Positions 13,142 through 27,300 of a DNA stretch of 64,000 bases are shown piece by piece (position 1 is the stretch's first letter; the number at the start of each line of letters is the position of its first letter). Both the position numbers and the translations under genes were made by a program. A model generated the notes under the pieces. It was not told the DNA's origin and did not search any database. It saw only the letters and a program-made list of their open reading frames with translations. This DNA comes from Odiellus spinosus (lineage: Eukaryota; Arthropoda; Arachnida; Opiliones; Phalangiidae): assembly GCA_963920705.1 (NCBI GenBank), contig OY987233.1, positions 10,713,459 to 10,777,458 on the forward strand, given 5' to 3'.

Positions 13142-15259
13142 TCAAACAAAGCCCCAAGCTTCGAGAGCTTTAACCACGAAATCCTCCGTCGACGAAAGAG
13201 GTCCTTCATTTCCAAATGTCGTACATTTGTTACTACGACCGTGGAAAAGATCTCCATCAAGCCAAATTCCAAACATTCCGCTGTTGGGAAAAACAAGATA
13301 AGTAGAACAAAATCTTTCCCATAAACTTAAAGGCTAGTTTTTACAATTTTTTTCTTGAAAATGCGCCTTTAGTTCAATCATCCCAAAAAACACTTCTAAT
13401 AAACTTACTCTCCGGAGCCAATTGCTAAACTTTCCGCATTTCCTTTAATAAAATACATGTTTTCGCCCGTCCAATGGTAACACTACGTTTCATAATTTGA
13501 TTTAACGTTACAAACACTATCAAAACTTGCTTTATACAAGAAACAAATAAGAAATCACCTTGAAATCAGGATGGAAAGTATATAAATAGGATTCACCAGT
13601 TCCGTAAAAATGGTCACTAATTCTTAAGGAGCAAGAAGTAAGAGCACCGAATACCTTCGCGAACCGTAATAAAGATTAAAGGTTGAACAGAGTCAGTATT
13701 CTACATGTACGCACATTTAAAAGTGGCTTACCGTTCCTTGGGTATCCATAATACCGAGCAACACCGGGGTTTCGTACTTTGCCATTTCTCTATACATAGT
13801 TTTAAGACTAAAACCGTTTTTCGAAGTACTGTAAATAAGCTCCCAAGGATAACCTTCGGCTCTCGCGGGAAAATTTTTGCACAACTATGACGTAAAATTA
13901 ATTAAAATCGTAATTAATTTTTTTTTCCGACTCAGTAAACATTTGTAAGCTTAAAATACCTCTTTCCTATGTTCTTCGGTAAAGATTTCGGAAGGATCCG
14001 ATAAATCGGGTAATGGCAGTTCAGGATCGGGAGAATGTAATTCAGCCTCACTCATCGAAACCAACTGCTAACAAAGTTACGTTAGAAAAAATTCAGTTTT
14101 AGGGGGATCGACAGACACAATTAGCAGACAGATGAAGATTTGCTATTATTAGACAGTGATGACTCTGTTATAGCCTATATCTTGGCTAAACTTCAATTTT
14201 ATATTGAATGAGTCGCAATAAATCTAATAAGCCATGAAATGGAGAAACTAATCTAACGTAGCAAGCTATTGTGATGTTAATACGGTAAAACGTAGCTATA
14301 ACAAAACTTGATCCGCAGGGGGGGGCAAAAGCCCCTTTTTGTTATACATGTATTCAGTTATAAATGCTAGGCCTTGAATATGAAGATAGCGCGGTCACTG
14401 CATGGTTATATCGAACCTTTTTCCTTATATTCAGAGTTTGCCCACTAAAACTAGGCCAATAACTGTTTCCTTGGGCTTGGCTTTGCAGAAGCGAAGTATT
14501 TGGTCAAGGTCACTGGATATAATGAAAATGGTTACATTTCTTTAACTTTTTCATTATAACTTGTTGGTTTGCGATTTTTTTCATTATAACGAGGATTTAC
14601 TGTATTTGTACTCAAACTCTATATTAAGAATTCAGGAAGAAGAAAGCTTAGGTTATAAACAAAGGGCGGTTAAAACTAATAATTAAAACTTGTACTCAAC
14701 CTCCCAATCAAATGGACTGTTTGATCCGTCAGCTGTAAAATGTCCCTCGACTAGTTTTAGGAAACTGAGGGGTCCGTGCCCCGTCGATTTTTTTCTAGTA
14801 GCTTCCTGGCTCTTTTCTTTTCCCGCTCCGTCAACATCATCATCTTCATCCTCATTGTCCGATTCAATCGGTTTAAAGCCTCTTTCTTCGGGAGTAACTT
14901 CGTCCACGTCACCGTAAACTTGCGGACTCCAGCGTTGAAAGAAATTATACAATTCGTCAACCCTAGAAACGATGAAAACTCGTGTTTAAAAGGATTTTTG
15001 TCTCTCCTAATCTCGAGAAAACCCTTCGAGAACGTACTTGTTTCTAGGAATGCTGAACCAATATTCTCTTTTCATTCTCTTCTTGCTGTAAGATTCTATT
15101 GCCGTTGATCGCTGAGGTTTATTGTTAATAGGGTGACCCATTCGCAGGCATAAATATAAAGGCTGTCCCTCATACTGCCTAGCCGGCCGAGGAAGAAGTT
15201 CTAAAAAAATTTACGTTTCAGTCAGAAAAATAATACAAATCCCGCATTATTCCGCACTC

Positions 15260-15301
<42 letters not shown>

Positions 15302-18300
15302 GTAATTAAGGGAAAAAATCATTTTAATTTCAATTATTTCAAAGTAAAATTTTTTATAGACGTTTGCGATTATATTTATTCGTATACGATACAAAAATCA
15401 TGCTCTGAGACAAATTTTTAAAGATTTTATAATAATAGAGAAGAAATATGAGAAGAAATAAAGAACACACCATTCTTGAAGCCAAGTTTTAACGCAGTTT
15501 TTTGGATTTTCCCGTTTTTTTTTGTTTTTTTTTTAACGTAATATCGCTTAGGTAAGCATCATGCACGCAAGCAAGCTATAGTTTTAAATATTAGGTTTGT
15601 ATCTACAAAATCTAACCTAAAAAAGTCTCACTATGAATCGTAAAAAGCTATAATAGAGATTGAAAAGTGTATGCGCAAATCTAAATGCTCGCCGTTAAGA
15701 AAAGAAATCTAAAGTGATTTTATATCCCCATTTCAACACAAATAACAAAAATTTTGAGGTGTAAGAGAAAAAGCTACGGTAGATTGAACCAAAAGGATAA
15801 CAGGAAGAAGTACTCTTAAACATTTTTAAAGGGTGGGTGAAGAGGAATAATTTTTGATTTGTTCTGCTTATGAAAATTAAGACATTTTCAGGAAGTGTAC
15901 GTGTCTGAAATGTTTAAAAAACTCGTAAACCATTTGATTTTGGCATTCGAGAACCTCAAAATAATAAAAATACACCCATATTTACCTACCTTGGCTTCGT
16001 AAAATCCCCGTGACACGCGTTGTAATAATCAAGAATGATATTTTTCACACGATTCAAAGAGTGTGCAGTGAGGATTTTACTAAGCCAAAAAGAGATAGGT
16101 AAGGAGTGTCTTTTAATTGAATTGTTTTTGTACAATTCAGACACGTACACTTTCTGAATGTTTCACTAAGCAAATAACGTGTCCTTTTTAAATTAGAAGC
16201 GAATAGATAAAAAAAAAAAAAAAAAAAAATTCACTTAATTTCCTCATCACCCAACTTTAATCGTTTGGACTAGAGTACCACACCTCTTTTTTTTCCGTAA
16301 AAACTACCATTTATAAGAGCAACATTGATATATCGTTTCTTGTTAAGTCTTTTTTGTTCAGTGGCCAAGCTATCTCATGGAAGTAATTAAAGATGGAAGT
16401 ATAAATGTACACGTTTTATGAAAGTGCATAGCCAAGACAACAGAGAATATAATATATATAGAGATAGATAGATAGAGATTATGTGGGGAAGATATACAGA
16501 CAGTAGTCAGAATAAATCGGGTACTAACCAAAATCGTCGAACAATAAGGCAAGGGCTGAAAGAGCAGAAGAGGTTTCATTTTTTTAACACTACACTCGTC
16601 TCCGTATCGCGATATTTTTGTTTAATTTATATTATTAATAATAATAATTATCATTAGTTGTAGGCAGCCTATTTTGGGTGGTTGCTAAATCATTGCGCGG
16701 ATTCGATTCCCATTTTGAATAATGTTTCGTAGCGTTGTTTGGCTATTTATTTTATACAATGTACGCTCAATTTTATCGACTTTTAGGGTTTTTATCAATT
16801 AGCGTGTTAATTTAATTAATGCGCGAGTTAATAGGCCTAAATGACGTCCCAACCCGACAAACAAACGAAACAAAACGCGCACGTGAAAGTAAAATTAAAA
16901 AGAATACTTACTATCAACTTCAGCGAAGAAATCTGGTTTTTCTTCGACCATATTCTTGTAACCCACGTTGATTATTTGGTGTTGAGCGTCCGAAGGTAAA
17001 TTCGCGCCGTCTTTATCATCGTCGTCGTTAGATTTAGGGGGACGAGAAGCGTCGGTTCCAGATTCTTCGTCTTTTTCCTCGTCAGTTGCGCCGCCGGATC
17101 TTACAAAGAGACCGCTCGAGAAATCTACCAAATTTCTGGGAGACGACGAAAGAATTTTCGAGATTGATGACTGGGTGTAAGAACTGAGAGATTCAACCGG
17201 ATAGGAAAGCCTCTTTAACATTCGTTCGCGACGGCTCTGAGTGTTTCTCGAACCTTCTCGCACCGTAGCCGATCGTCCTAGTTTTTCGGCGATGGCGACT
17301 TCTTCGGTTTCTTCGCGGGTTAGAGTCGTAGCCAACGTAACGTCGCTGTCGCTTTGAGGTATAGTCGCGAGCGGATTTTCGATTAAATCGGGTGGGGGTG
17401 TCGAGACCATCACCTCGATGGAATCTGATCGCTGTTGTTTTGACTCCCCGTCTTCAGTCAAATTTAAATCTGAACTGGACAAAGCCGGCGTAACGAAATC
17501 GAAATTGTCTACTAATAAAGTCTTTTCCGCGTGATTGTCGCGTTCCAATTCGGAGAAGCGTTCAAAGCTTATTAAATCCGGCACGTCTGGCTCGTTGAGC
17601 TTAATCGCTTCGGCACTTTCCGGTTCAATTTTAGGGATTTCCTGATACTCATCCGCCGAAGGTACGGGAGACGAGCCGGGTCCTGAATAAATCTTTGGCT
17701 TGTTAGCCGGATTTCTGTAAAAAATTACGTTCGTATTCGCGTCTAAAAGGGATAGAATCCAAAGAAAGACTCACAAATTATCCTGCGCATCTTTCACCCT
17801 CATGTGCGCGATATCAAAATAAATAGCGGCTCTAATCATATTTTCAATCGGAGCGATAACTCCGTACAATTCAACCCCATGTTCAATGACTAGCGTATCC
17901 GAAACATTCGGATCAAACATCAAGGCATTAGGAGTAACTATTAGAACGCCACTAACGAAACCCTAATGAGATCGTTCGAGTAAGATTTTAAAAAAAATCT
18001 AAATAATAATCGGGATAAATTTAGTTTACCTGCCCATCCGTAATGTGTTTAGAGTTGATTTTTAGGAATTTAACTTCATCTGGGTCGAAACCGTCACTAT
18101 CCTTGTTATTAACTTCGACAGACGGGGCAAATGGTGGCCCGCCACCTATCTGCTCCTTCTCTTCAGTGCTACTACCCAAGCTGCTACCTCCACCAAAGAA
18201 TCGGTTATTCTTCGAAACTGGAGATGGCGACTGGACACGCTCAACGTGTCCGGGTTTGGGAGAGGACATCTTTTAAAGAAATTTATAATTACGGAACCAT

Positions 18301-21300
18301 TTTAAGCCAGTGGGTTGGTATAAGTTCAGGAAATTGTGGGGGAGTTTATGCATCAGGGACCAAATTGTGGGGGAGCTTATACTTTAGGGAACAAATTGTT
18401 GGGAAGTTTATACTTTAGGGACCAAACCATAAATCGTTGCAGGGAGATAAAAGTTTAGTAAATTTTAGTTTTGGAACGAAATTAAGATAGAATCATAAAT
18501 CAAAAGCTTACAGAGTCTTTGTCCATGGGTGATTTTTGACCACCATCGAAAGATCCTTCACTATTTGAAGCCTGACTTCTTTTATTTGGAATATACAAAG
18601 TCTTCGTGGAATAATAACAGTTAATATTTAATTCTCCACGGTACAAAGGTGAAAAAAAAAAAAAAAAAAGATATAAAAAATTACACGTACCTGTCCTGGA
18701 AATATAAATCGACTAACAAGGCGATTCAATTCGACCAACTCTGATGGCGTTGTATCGAACCTGGCAGCGATACGATTTAGAGTATCCGTCGATGATACCT
18801 TCAAAAACATCGTCATAATTAAATAAAGTTGAAAAGTAAACGTTTAAATTTCAAATAAATTAGTTTAAAAACAACTAACAATAACAATTTTGCATCTATC
18901 AATTCTAAAACTACGCTGATTATTAATATATTTCATTTTATATTATTTCTTTCCAGGTTTACGATAAAACGTATATAGATCAACACAGTCGTAATTCAAT
19001 CAGTCGCGTTGGATGTAGAAGTACGTAGGCACGTGGTTTAAAAGGAAGGTGATGAGGCAAATTTATTTCTACGATTAAAAATAAAACTAGTTCATGTATT
19101 AAAACAATCGTTAAATGTACTTGTCTGTACTGCACAATAAAATTGGAAAATATTAATTTTTGGCATGGAATTAAAGAAACTAGGACGTCCCTGTACCTGT
19201 GGCTTCGTAAAATACCAGCGACACGCGCTGAGGTACGCGCGCGATTGTTGGATCATGATGTAATCAAGAATGAACATAATTTAGCGTGATTCAAAGAGTA
19301 AGTGCATCCCGCTGCACCTGTCGCTGGGTTTTAATAAAGCCGAAAGTGTAGGGGCGTCTGATTTTTACAGATATTATCCAAAACCAGGTTTCCAATGTTT
19401 TGTACACTTCATGAATGTTTTACTACCCAAATGTCTTATTTTAGAAGCAGCAGAACTCAATTTCCCCTTTTCACACTCCCTTTAACAGTTCCTCAACAAC
19501 TATCTTCTTTTAGATATAATTAGTCTAGAAAGTTCCCCAAAATATATTCAATAGGAATGTTTAACATTGCCCAAATTCACTAGCTAAGTATTTTTTATTC
19601 GGAAGAGAACAGATTTTTCTTCTTCTTAAAGAGAGAGTAACACATATTCTTTGAAATTTTCATTTTGAAGTTTCTTATTCACGCGTCGATAGGCAGTGGC
19701 ATTAAATTTTTAATATGGCGTTTTAATATTATAACAAAACTAAAAACATAATTCATTGGAATTCCAAAAAAATTGTTACACAATCTCTTTAAATTACGTT
19801 AATTAAAAGCAGCAAACTTAAGTTTTGACTGACAAGTTCGAGTGACGTCGTAACATTGTTACAAATACCTGAAGATCTTTGTGGCCTATTTTTAAAAGTA
19901 GGTAATATTTTGTGGGACATATTTTATTTCTTCCTCAGAGTGTCCCCCTGAACAATAGAAAGTGTTTACCAGACCAAATCGTGATAATATCCCTTTCAAA
20001 ACACAAAATCGCTGACATATCGAAAAAAGATAGAGCGAGAAGGTAAGAGATAGCATTGGGTTAAAAAAAAATCACCAAAACGGAGAAAAAAGAAAACAAA
20101 GACATTGGAGGAATGCCAAGTACAAGAACAGGGAATGGGCTTTTTTTTTACCACCATCTAAAATAAAGGAAAAAGTTAAAAATTCTGTATGCTTTGAACT
20201 TGTAAACTAAACTTAAAGACATTCTTTCTAACTCATTCCTAAGATTGAACTCCTAAAATACCAGAGAATAGATTTAAGTACTATCAAAAGTATATCACTT
20301 TATCCATAAAAGTAAACAACGCCCCGTAGCTTAATACTATCAGCAAAGACATAGTCATCACCCCTGTCTGCTAAATCTAGAGGTCTGTTCGATTGGGAAA
20401 GCTCATATCATTTTCAACTCTATCGTGACGCTTACCAATATAACCATTAAAATATATACGTTTTCTATGTAACAATATCTGTCTGTCGGTAGGGAACGCT
20501 AAGCGTCATAAGCGACGTTAACAAAGTGAATTTTTATTAATTTTTTTCCAAAAAGTCGATTTAATTTTAAAATCCTCCGAGTAATCAGATTAAGTTTCAT
20601 TAACCTTTGAACTTTTAGAAAACAAATTTAATTAATGCGGATAAAAAAACTTATTCTTAACATTAACTATAGGGTAAATACAACTAAAAACATTTATTAC
20701 AATGTACCTAGTATAAAATCTCGTTAGGGAAATTGGTGAACCAACAGTTTTTCCACAGAAAACAAAAAACTTAGGCTTATATAAGAGATTAAATTAAATC
20801 CCACAGGATGAATGTTTAGCCAGAACAAATTATTAACTGGATTACATCATTTGTACTATGTTTAATTAAATTATCTAGGCCAAGTCCCGCAAAAATTAAC
20901 GTTACAAGAAAAATACAAACGGAATTAGTTCGTTGCATAAATTTTTAAAGGACAAATCTTGAGAGCAACTTTTACGAATAAGTTCTTGGTTCTAAGCCTA
21001 ATTTTTATTCGATATTTCAATGTCAGCAACGACTAACTTCCATAGAGAATTTTTCTAGTTTAAAATTAAATCGAAAAAGATTCAGGCTTAGCGAGTCCAT
21101 TTCAATTAAAAAAAAATCTTGTTATCAGAGTGTAGCATCCTTTTAAAGGCCTAACTTCACTTCTCCCCGTCGAAAAAGGGTTCTAACATCTTTTTTACTT
21201 CCCCTACTTACCCCTCTATTGTAAGCTCGCTCTCCCGTCTTCGGGGCTCGAAGGGATTATATTTAGCTTCGTATTTGCTTGCCAAAAACTAGAGAGAATA

Positions 21301-24300
21301 GGCCGCTTTTACGTTAAACTGTCACTCTATCTTTGTAGCGCGTACGATATTGGCGACGAGAAAGGCGATTCTTACCTTTCCGAGGAGAAATCGGACTTCG
21401 TTTTTTCAAAAATAAAGCGTATATGCGTTTCAAATAAATAAAAGTTATATAGGTACGCTAAATAATTCTGGTAATGTTTTGGTATGTAGCGAGAAAATGG
21501 TACTACAGAAGTGAATCCGTGACCTTGGTCATTGTATTAGAGCGGGCGGGAACTCGATTGGGAGGCGGGGGTAAGGTTACACCATGCCACTTCGGTTACT
21601 TCGGCGCCCGGTCGTCCATTATATTCAGTGTTTTCATACTTTCCTGAGTTTCCTCGAAACAGCTCGAGCACCGTGAAATACATCGAATTTGAAATCAATA
21701 GGCCTTATTATAAAATAGCCTTGGAAACGGATAAAAGAGCCGTTAAAAAGCACCCGTTTGTATTGAAGATTTTGCCTTTTTCCAAGGCTGGTTCAAAGTA
21801 TAGGATTTTCTATACTTTTACCAACCTTGAAACTAACAAAAAGAACCGTTAAATAGAAACCGCGTCTACAGAAGATATTGCCTTTTTCAAGGTTGCTACA
21901 AAAGATAGAATTGTTATCGTCTATTGTGAGATACCAAACTAAAACGGATAGATCGTTTGAGAAATGTAATAAAATAATAAAATATCAACTCATGATATAA
22001 AACTAAATAATAGGTATTGAATAATTTATTTGAAATTTTTAAAGGCAAGTTTTATTAATTTTTATATATTTAGGTTTTTATTCTTTCCTATATATACCTG
22101 AATATATTTTTATTAAATTATTCTTTCTTGCATATACCTAAATATCTTTATTTGAAACGCATATATTTATTTTCGAAACCTTACCTCCGCCTCCCAATCG
22201 AGTTCCTGCCCGCTCTAATACAATGACCAAGGTCACGGATTCACTTCTGTAGTACCATTTTCTCGCTACATACCAAAACATTACCAGAATTATTTAGCGT
22301 ACCTATATAATTTTTATTTATTTGAAACGCATATACGCTTTATTTTCGAAAAAACGAAGTCCGATTTCTCCTCGGAAAGGTAAGAATCGCCTTTCTCATC
22401 GCCAATATCGTACGCGCTACAAAGATAGAGTGATAGTTTAACGTAAAAGTGACCTATTCTCTCTCGTCTTTGGCAAGCAGGTACGAACCTAAATATAATC
22501 CCTTCGAGCCCCGAAGACGGGAGAGAGAGCTTACAATAGAGGGGTAAGTAGGGGAAGTAAAAAAGATGTTTGAACCCTTTTTCGACGGGGAGAAGTGAAG
22601 TTAGGCCTTTAAAGGGAGAATGCAGCCTAACAACGAGTGATTTTTATCGATTCCTTATCGTTTAAATAAACCTAACCCAACAGTAAACAAATTTACAAAC
22701 AAATATTAACCTTATATTAGAAGCCAAAGTTGAAATAGGTAAATTAGGCAAATAGGTATAACTTTTTCTAATAGTCTCCTAGGTTTCCATAAAACGAGCA
22801 TTCTAGTTACCACATTTTCGCAGCCAAAACTAACGAAATGGGTTAAGACCGAGGGAAAGTCGGAGGCCAAGGTCTAAGAGTGATCGGTGAAGGTTTAAGT
22901 TGAGCAACACACGGATGCCCGTTTTAACCTTGGGCATTATTTATTATTTCGCCGCTTGGGAATACCCGCTAAGCCTAACTAAGAAAAGTGACGGAGAAGC
23001 CGTGGTACGATGTTTTTGCTTATATTCCTATATATTCGCTCGCCTGGTGCCCAACAAATCGCCGAGAAATAAAGTCTCTTAAGCCGAAACGAGAGAAGAA
23101 TTTCGCGTCCAGGAAGATCAGAGAAAAACAAGCTGATTAACACCGACCTTAGAGTGCACTGGAAGAAAGTTTTTGAAAGCCGCGAGTCTATGTACAGAAA
23201 ACCGGCAGTAATGATCACCATATAAATAAATTCCATCTAAACCTATTAAAATAAGTGTAATATGGTCTAAAAAGCGCCTATTCAAAATTGCACTCAAAAG
23301 TATCCCACCCAGGGACGGAAATAAGCACAAGTCACTGGTCATTGTCCGATAAATTTTCCAAATGTCCGATAACTTTTTATTTTTAAGAGGGGGTCACTGG
23401 ACAAATGTCCGATAAAAATAAAGTACTTTTCAATACAAGAAATGTAGCATTGTCCGGTAATTTTGTTAAATGTCCGATAACTTTTGAATTTTTAAGGGGG
23501 GTTACTGGACATTTGTCCAATAAGAAAAATTTCTTATTTCCGTCCCTGATCCCACCGTTTTATCGGAGGAAGATTTGAAATTTGCGTTCCTATCCTATTT
23601 TAGTTTACAGAAAAGGGAAGTAGCCAATTTTCACGCGATTTATAGCCTAGTTCCCGCCAAAATTGTAGTTCTATCACGGACCGTGTATATACCGGACGAG
23701 AAAAGCAAGCGTTTTTCTGCCCCGTGCACCGACTCTCAATAGAGCCCAGAAAATAATCGTACAAGGTCATTTATTAAATTCAAATTGGCGCGTGTCTTTA
23801 AATCGCTAGGATAACCATTTTGAAATTTCGCTCTCACGTGACACAAGAGTCACGAGAAAAAATAAAAAATGACCTTGTACCACTATTTTCTCTCTCGCTT
23901 CAGAGCCCAATGCTCGGGGAAGTTTTTTTGTACAGTGGAAGGCTGGCGAATTCTCGTCCGGTATATACACGGTCCGTGGTTCTATCTTTAGAGAAAAGCG
24001 CGAATTTCCGCGCGAGCAAATTTCAATTTCATTCCTAATTTATAAAAACGCGCGAAAATCCTCGTGATATCTGATTTTTTTTACTTTAAGGGGAAACATC
24101 GCGAATAGGGTTATTTTGAAAGCAAAATATCTGTTTTTATTCGTCTTACTTCACGACATCGTCAATATGGTAGCCACGCACGTCATAATATAATTGGGAC
24201 GTACCTAAAACTGGATATAAAAATATTTCCAGGGCAGAGGAGAGAAATGTGTGGAAGTATCGCGGGCACGACCATTTGGCTTCTCAGAATTTTCAGGGCT

Positions 24301-27300
24301 TTTTTTCCCTATCCTTTTTCTTATTTCGGTACCATCGCTCGCTCTTTTATTAAAGGATATATTCAAGTTTACATATAAGGCTTAAAAAAAAGAAATGGAA
24401 TCGGTTTTCGTCTCCAGAAGGTCACGACAGTCGAGAATATCGAATGAAAATTTGAAATTTGAAAATAAATCCCTTTGCAGTTTTGATTCAAAAACATTTT
24501 CTTCGAAGTTTTTAGAGTTGACCTCTATCTATATAAGCCCACTTATTTTTGGTAAAGCTAGCTTGTCCTCAATTTTAACGAATTACAAAAAGAATTTGAG
24601 TAGCATTTTCGGAAAGATCGTTAAAAAACGATTCAAAATATATATACATATGTCATAAAACAAAATTACAGCGACTGTAAAAATACATTTTATAATCGCC
24701 ATTTTTGAAATTTTAAAATAAAAATTCTCCGCCAATCTACGTCATCACTATGGTCACGTGATTCCGCTATTGTCATCTAGAGCCTACAGTTATTTCTCAA
24801 TCGTTCTGGCATCATGATAAGAACTATAGAGATAATTTGGGTCCTAATACTGCCTTTAACAGAGATACAATGATAAAACTACAAACAGAATGGATTCATC
24901 GAACCTTTCAAGCAGATTACTATCGCTACTTTGTATCTGTAAATAGTAAATGTAAACAGGGTGGGGAGAAAATTTTCAATTTTCCAGTCTCTTTGAAGAC
25001 GTAACCTAACTCGATTGGTGACGTTATCGGGTATATAGGAATAGAAAACTATTTACGAGTAAACATTCTTCGATGCAAGAGCACCAATTGGAAGAAAACT
25101 CCTCTTATCGTCTACTTAAGCCTCGTTTTCACGAAAGTGGGGGTTTAAAAGAAACCTCCTTTAAGGGAAAGAAGGCAAGAGATCGTATCTGAAGATTTTA
25201 TCGGCTTTGAGTGACACAAAAGCGGATATCTAAATGAATTTGATATAAGCTTCTCTTACAAAAGCGGAAGCTTGAAAAACCATGATTGAAAACGAGGCTT
25301 AAGACATTAACGAATATCAAGTTTCTCTTTTGGTTAAATTAACTCGCCTCAGTCTCCGAATAACAACACCAGAATTAACTGGCTATTGAAATCGATTTTG
25401 TCAGTGATATCACCAATTCAAGTATAACTCTCGTGAAAACGAGGCTTTAAATTCACCCTCTATCTCTCCAGTTTCCTCTTCGCCAACCAAACAAGACTCT
25501 GTATTCAGTCCCTCAACAATTTTACGTCGTTTTACGATGTTGGATTAAAGGGATAATGAAACATATTTATCAACCTTTTTGCATATTATTACTACGCGGA
25601 ATCCATATTTTAAACGCTGACTCAAAACGAAAATAATTAGAAGTAGATTGCGATTTAGACCGTTAAAATTTTACGTTAATATTAAAAATTATTTCTCAAA
25701 CATTTCAACGCCCCTTTAAATGTTTTTTATTGCTGGTACAGGGAAAATAAAAGCTAGTCTTCTGGCAATCACTTAGATATAGGACGTTGCAGCCTTAAAA
25801 TAACATAATATTCTCAAGGAAAACGGCTTCTATTATCTCTAAATAAGTGTCATTAAAGATTGATACCAACTGGCAGTAAATACACGGCTATAAGTCTGTC
25901 ACTATCAAAAGTTGTTTTAATACTTTTAAAATTGCCCATAAGGATGTTAAGGAAAAGCAATAGAGAGACTCAAATCAAAAGGAATAGTCTCACATTTTTT
26001 TCCCGATACATAAAGCCGCGTTCATACTAGGCCTTGGAATCGATTTAAAACGTTTCAAAACGTTAAAAGACTCTTCAATGGAGTTTAAAAGTACACGCAA
26101 AAATTCCCATAAAACGATAATAGATTAAAAAATAAAAACTTACCACGTATTCGACAGTGTTCTGAGGTTGGGTTAAAGTTCGTGTTAACGGTTTTTTCTC
26201 GCTGGGAGACGTTGCACCTTCGCTTCCTTCTGAAATAAATTAGAAAATCACGTGTAAATACAATTTTATATCATATGAAACTCTTAAAGGGAGAGTGAAG
26301 TGGAACATCCAAATTGTTTCTTACCAATTAATAATAGTAATTATTATTTCGCAACTACCAGAAGCCGATGAAACCCTCCTTTGAATTCTATTACTCCCGG
26401 GTCTAGTCTCTGTATGGGTTATTCTCAAAAGGCGCGATTCGTACGCCTCCTAACGGTAGATGTTTTCGGAGCGGGAGCTCGTCGAGCGAATATCTCTAGC
26501 AGCCTTGGAGTTCGTCCAAAAAACGTCGTCGTTTGTGGAGAGAGAGAATTTCCAATTTTCCGTAGACAGGGGGGGATGAAGTAGGACCCCTTCTAACTCG
26601 TAAAATTGCGAATTTTACCCATACAGAGAGGAGCGCTATGTGGAACATTGGAGTAGTAGACTTCAAAGGAGGGTTTCATCGGCTTCAGCAACTACGTAGC
26701 GGGCAACCGCGGAGGTAAAGCCTATAATATGTTGTTGCTTATTCTAGTCCATAAGAGAAGCAACAATGAAATCGGCTTTAACAATCAGGAAATATTAACT
26801 AATTTGCTCAAAAATGTTCGAATTTAGAAAATGCGGTGCAAAAAAATTTAGTTTTTTCCTTTTTATTACAATTTTGTCGAATGGAGCTTTTTAATCTGGT
26901 CTATTTGTTCGAATTCTCTTTTGCCCAAATTAGTTGATTTTTCCTCATTACGTGAGTCGATTTCTTTGATTATTCTATGGGTGTCAGTTGAAATTAAAAG
27001 TAAAAGCAACGTCACACTACACGTAAAAATACCCTGGAGGGGTTTTTCAATTTCTAGGGATTCAAAGTTTTTTTTTCGTTAGACGTTACTATCTATTTAC
27101 GATCTTTAGGGCGAGTTAAGATATAAAGCATACAGGCTACTTTTAATCGTTATACGTCCAGATTCTAGACGTCACGTGACATTCATGGAGTCTTACGTGT
27201 TAGGCTTATAAGCCTGAGGATGAAGCCTTTTCTATTGAAAAAAAGAACTCTATTAAGTCGGCCTTGGAAACGGATATAATTAAAGAAGTGTGTGAGAGTT

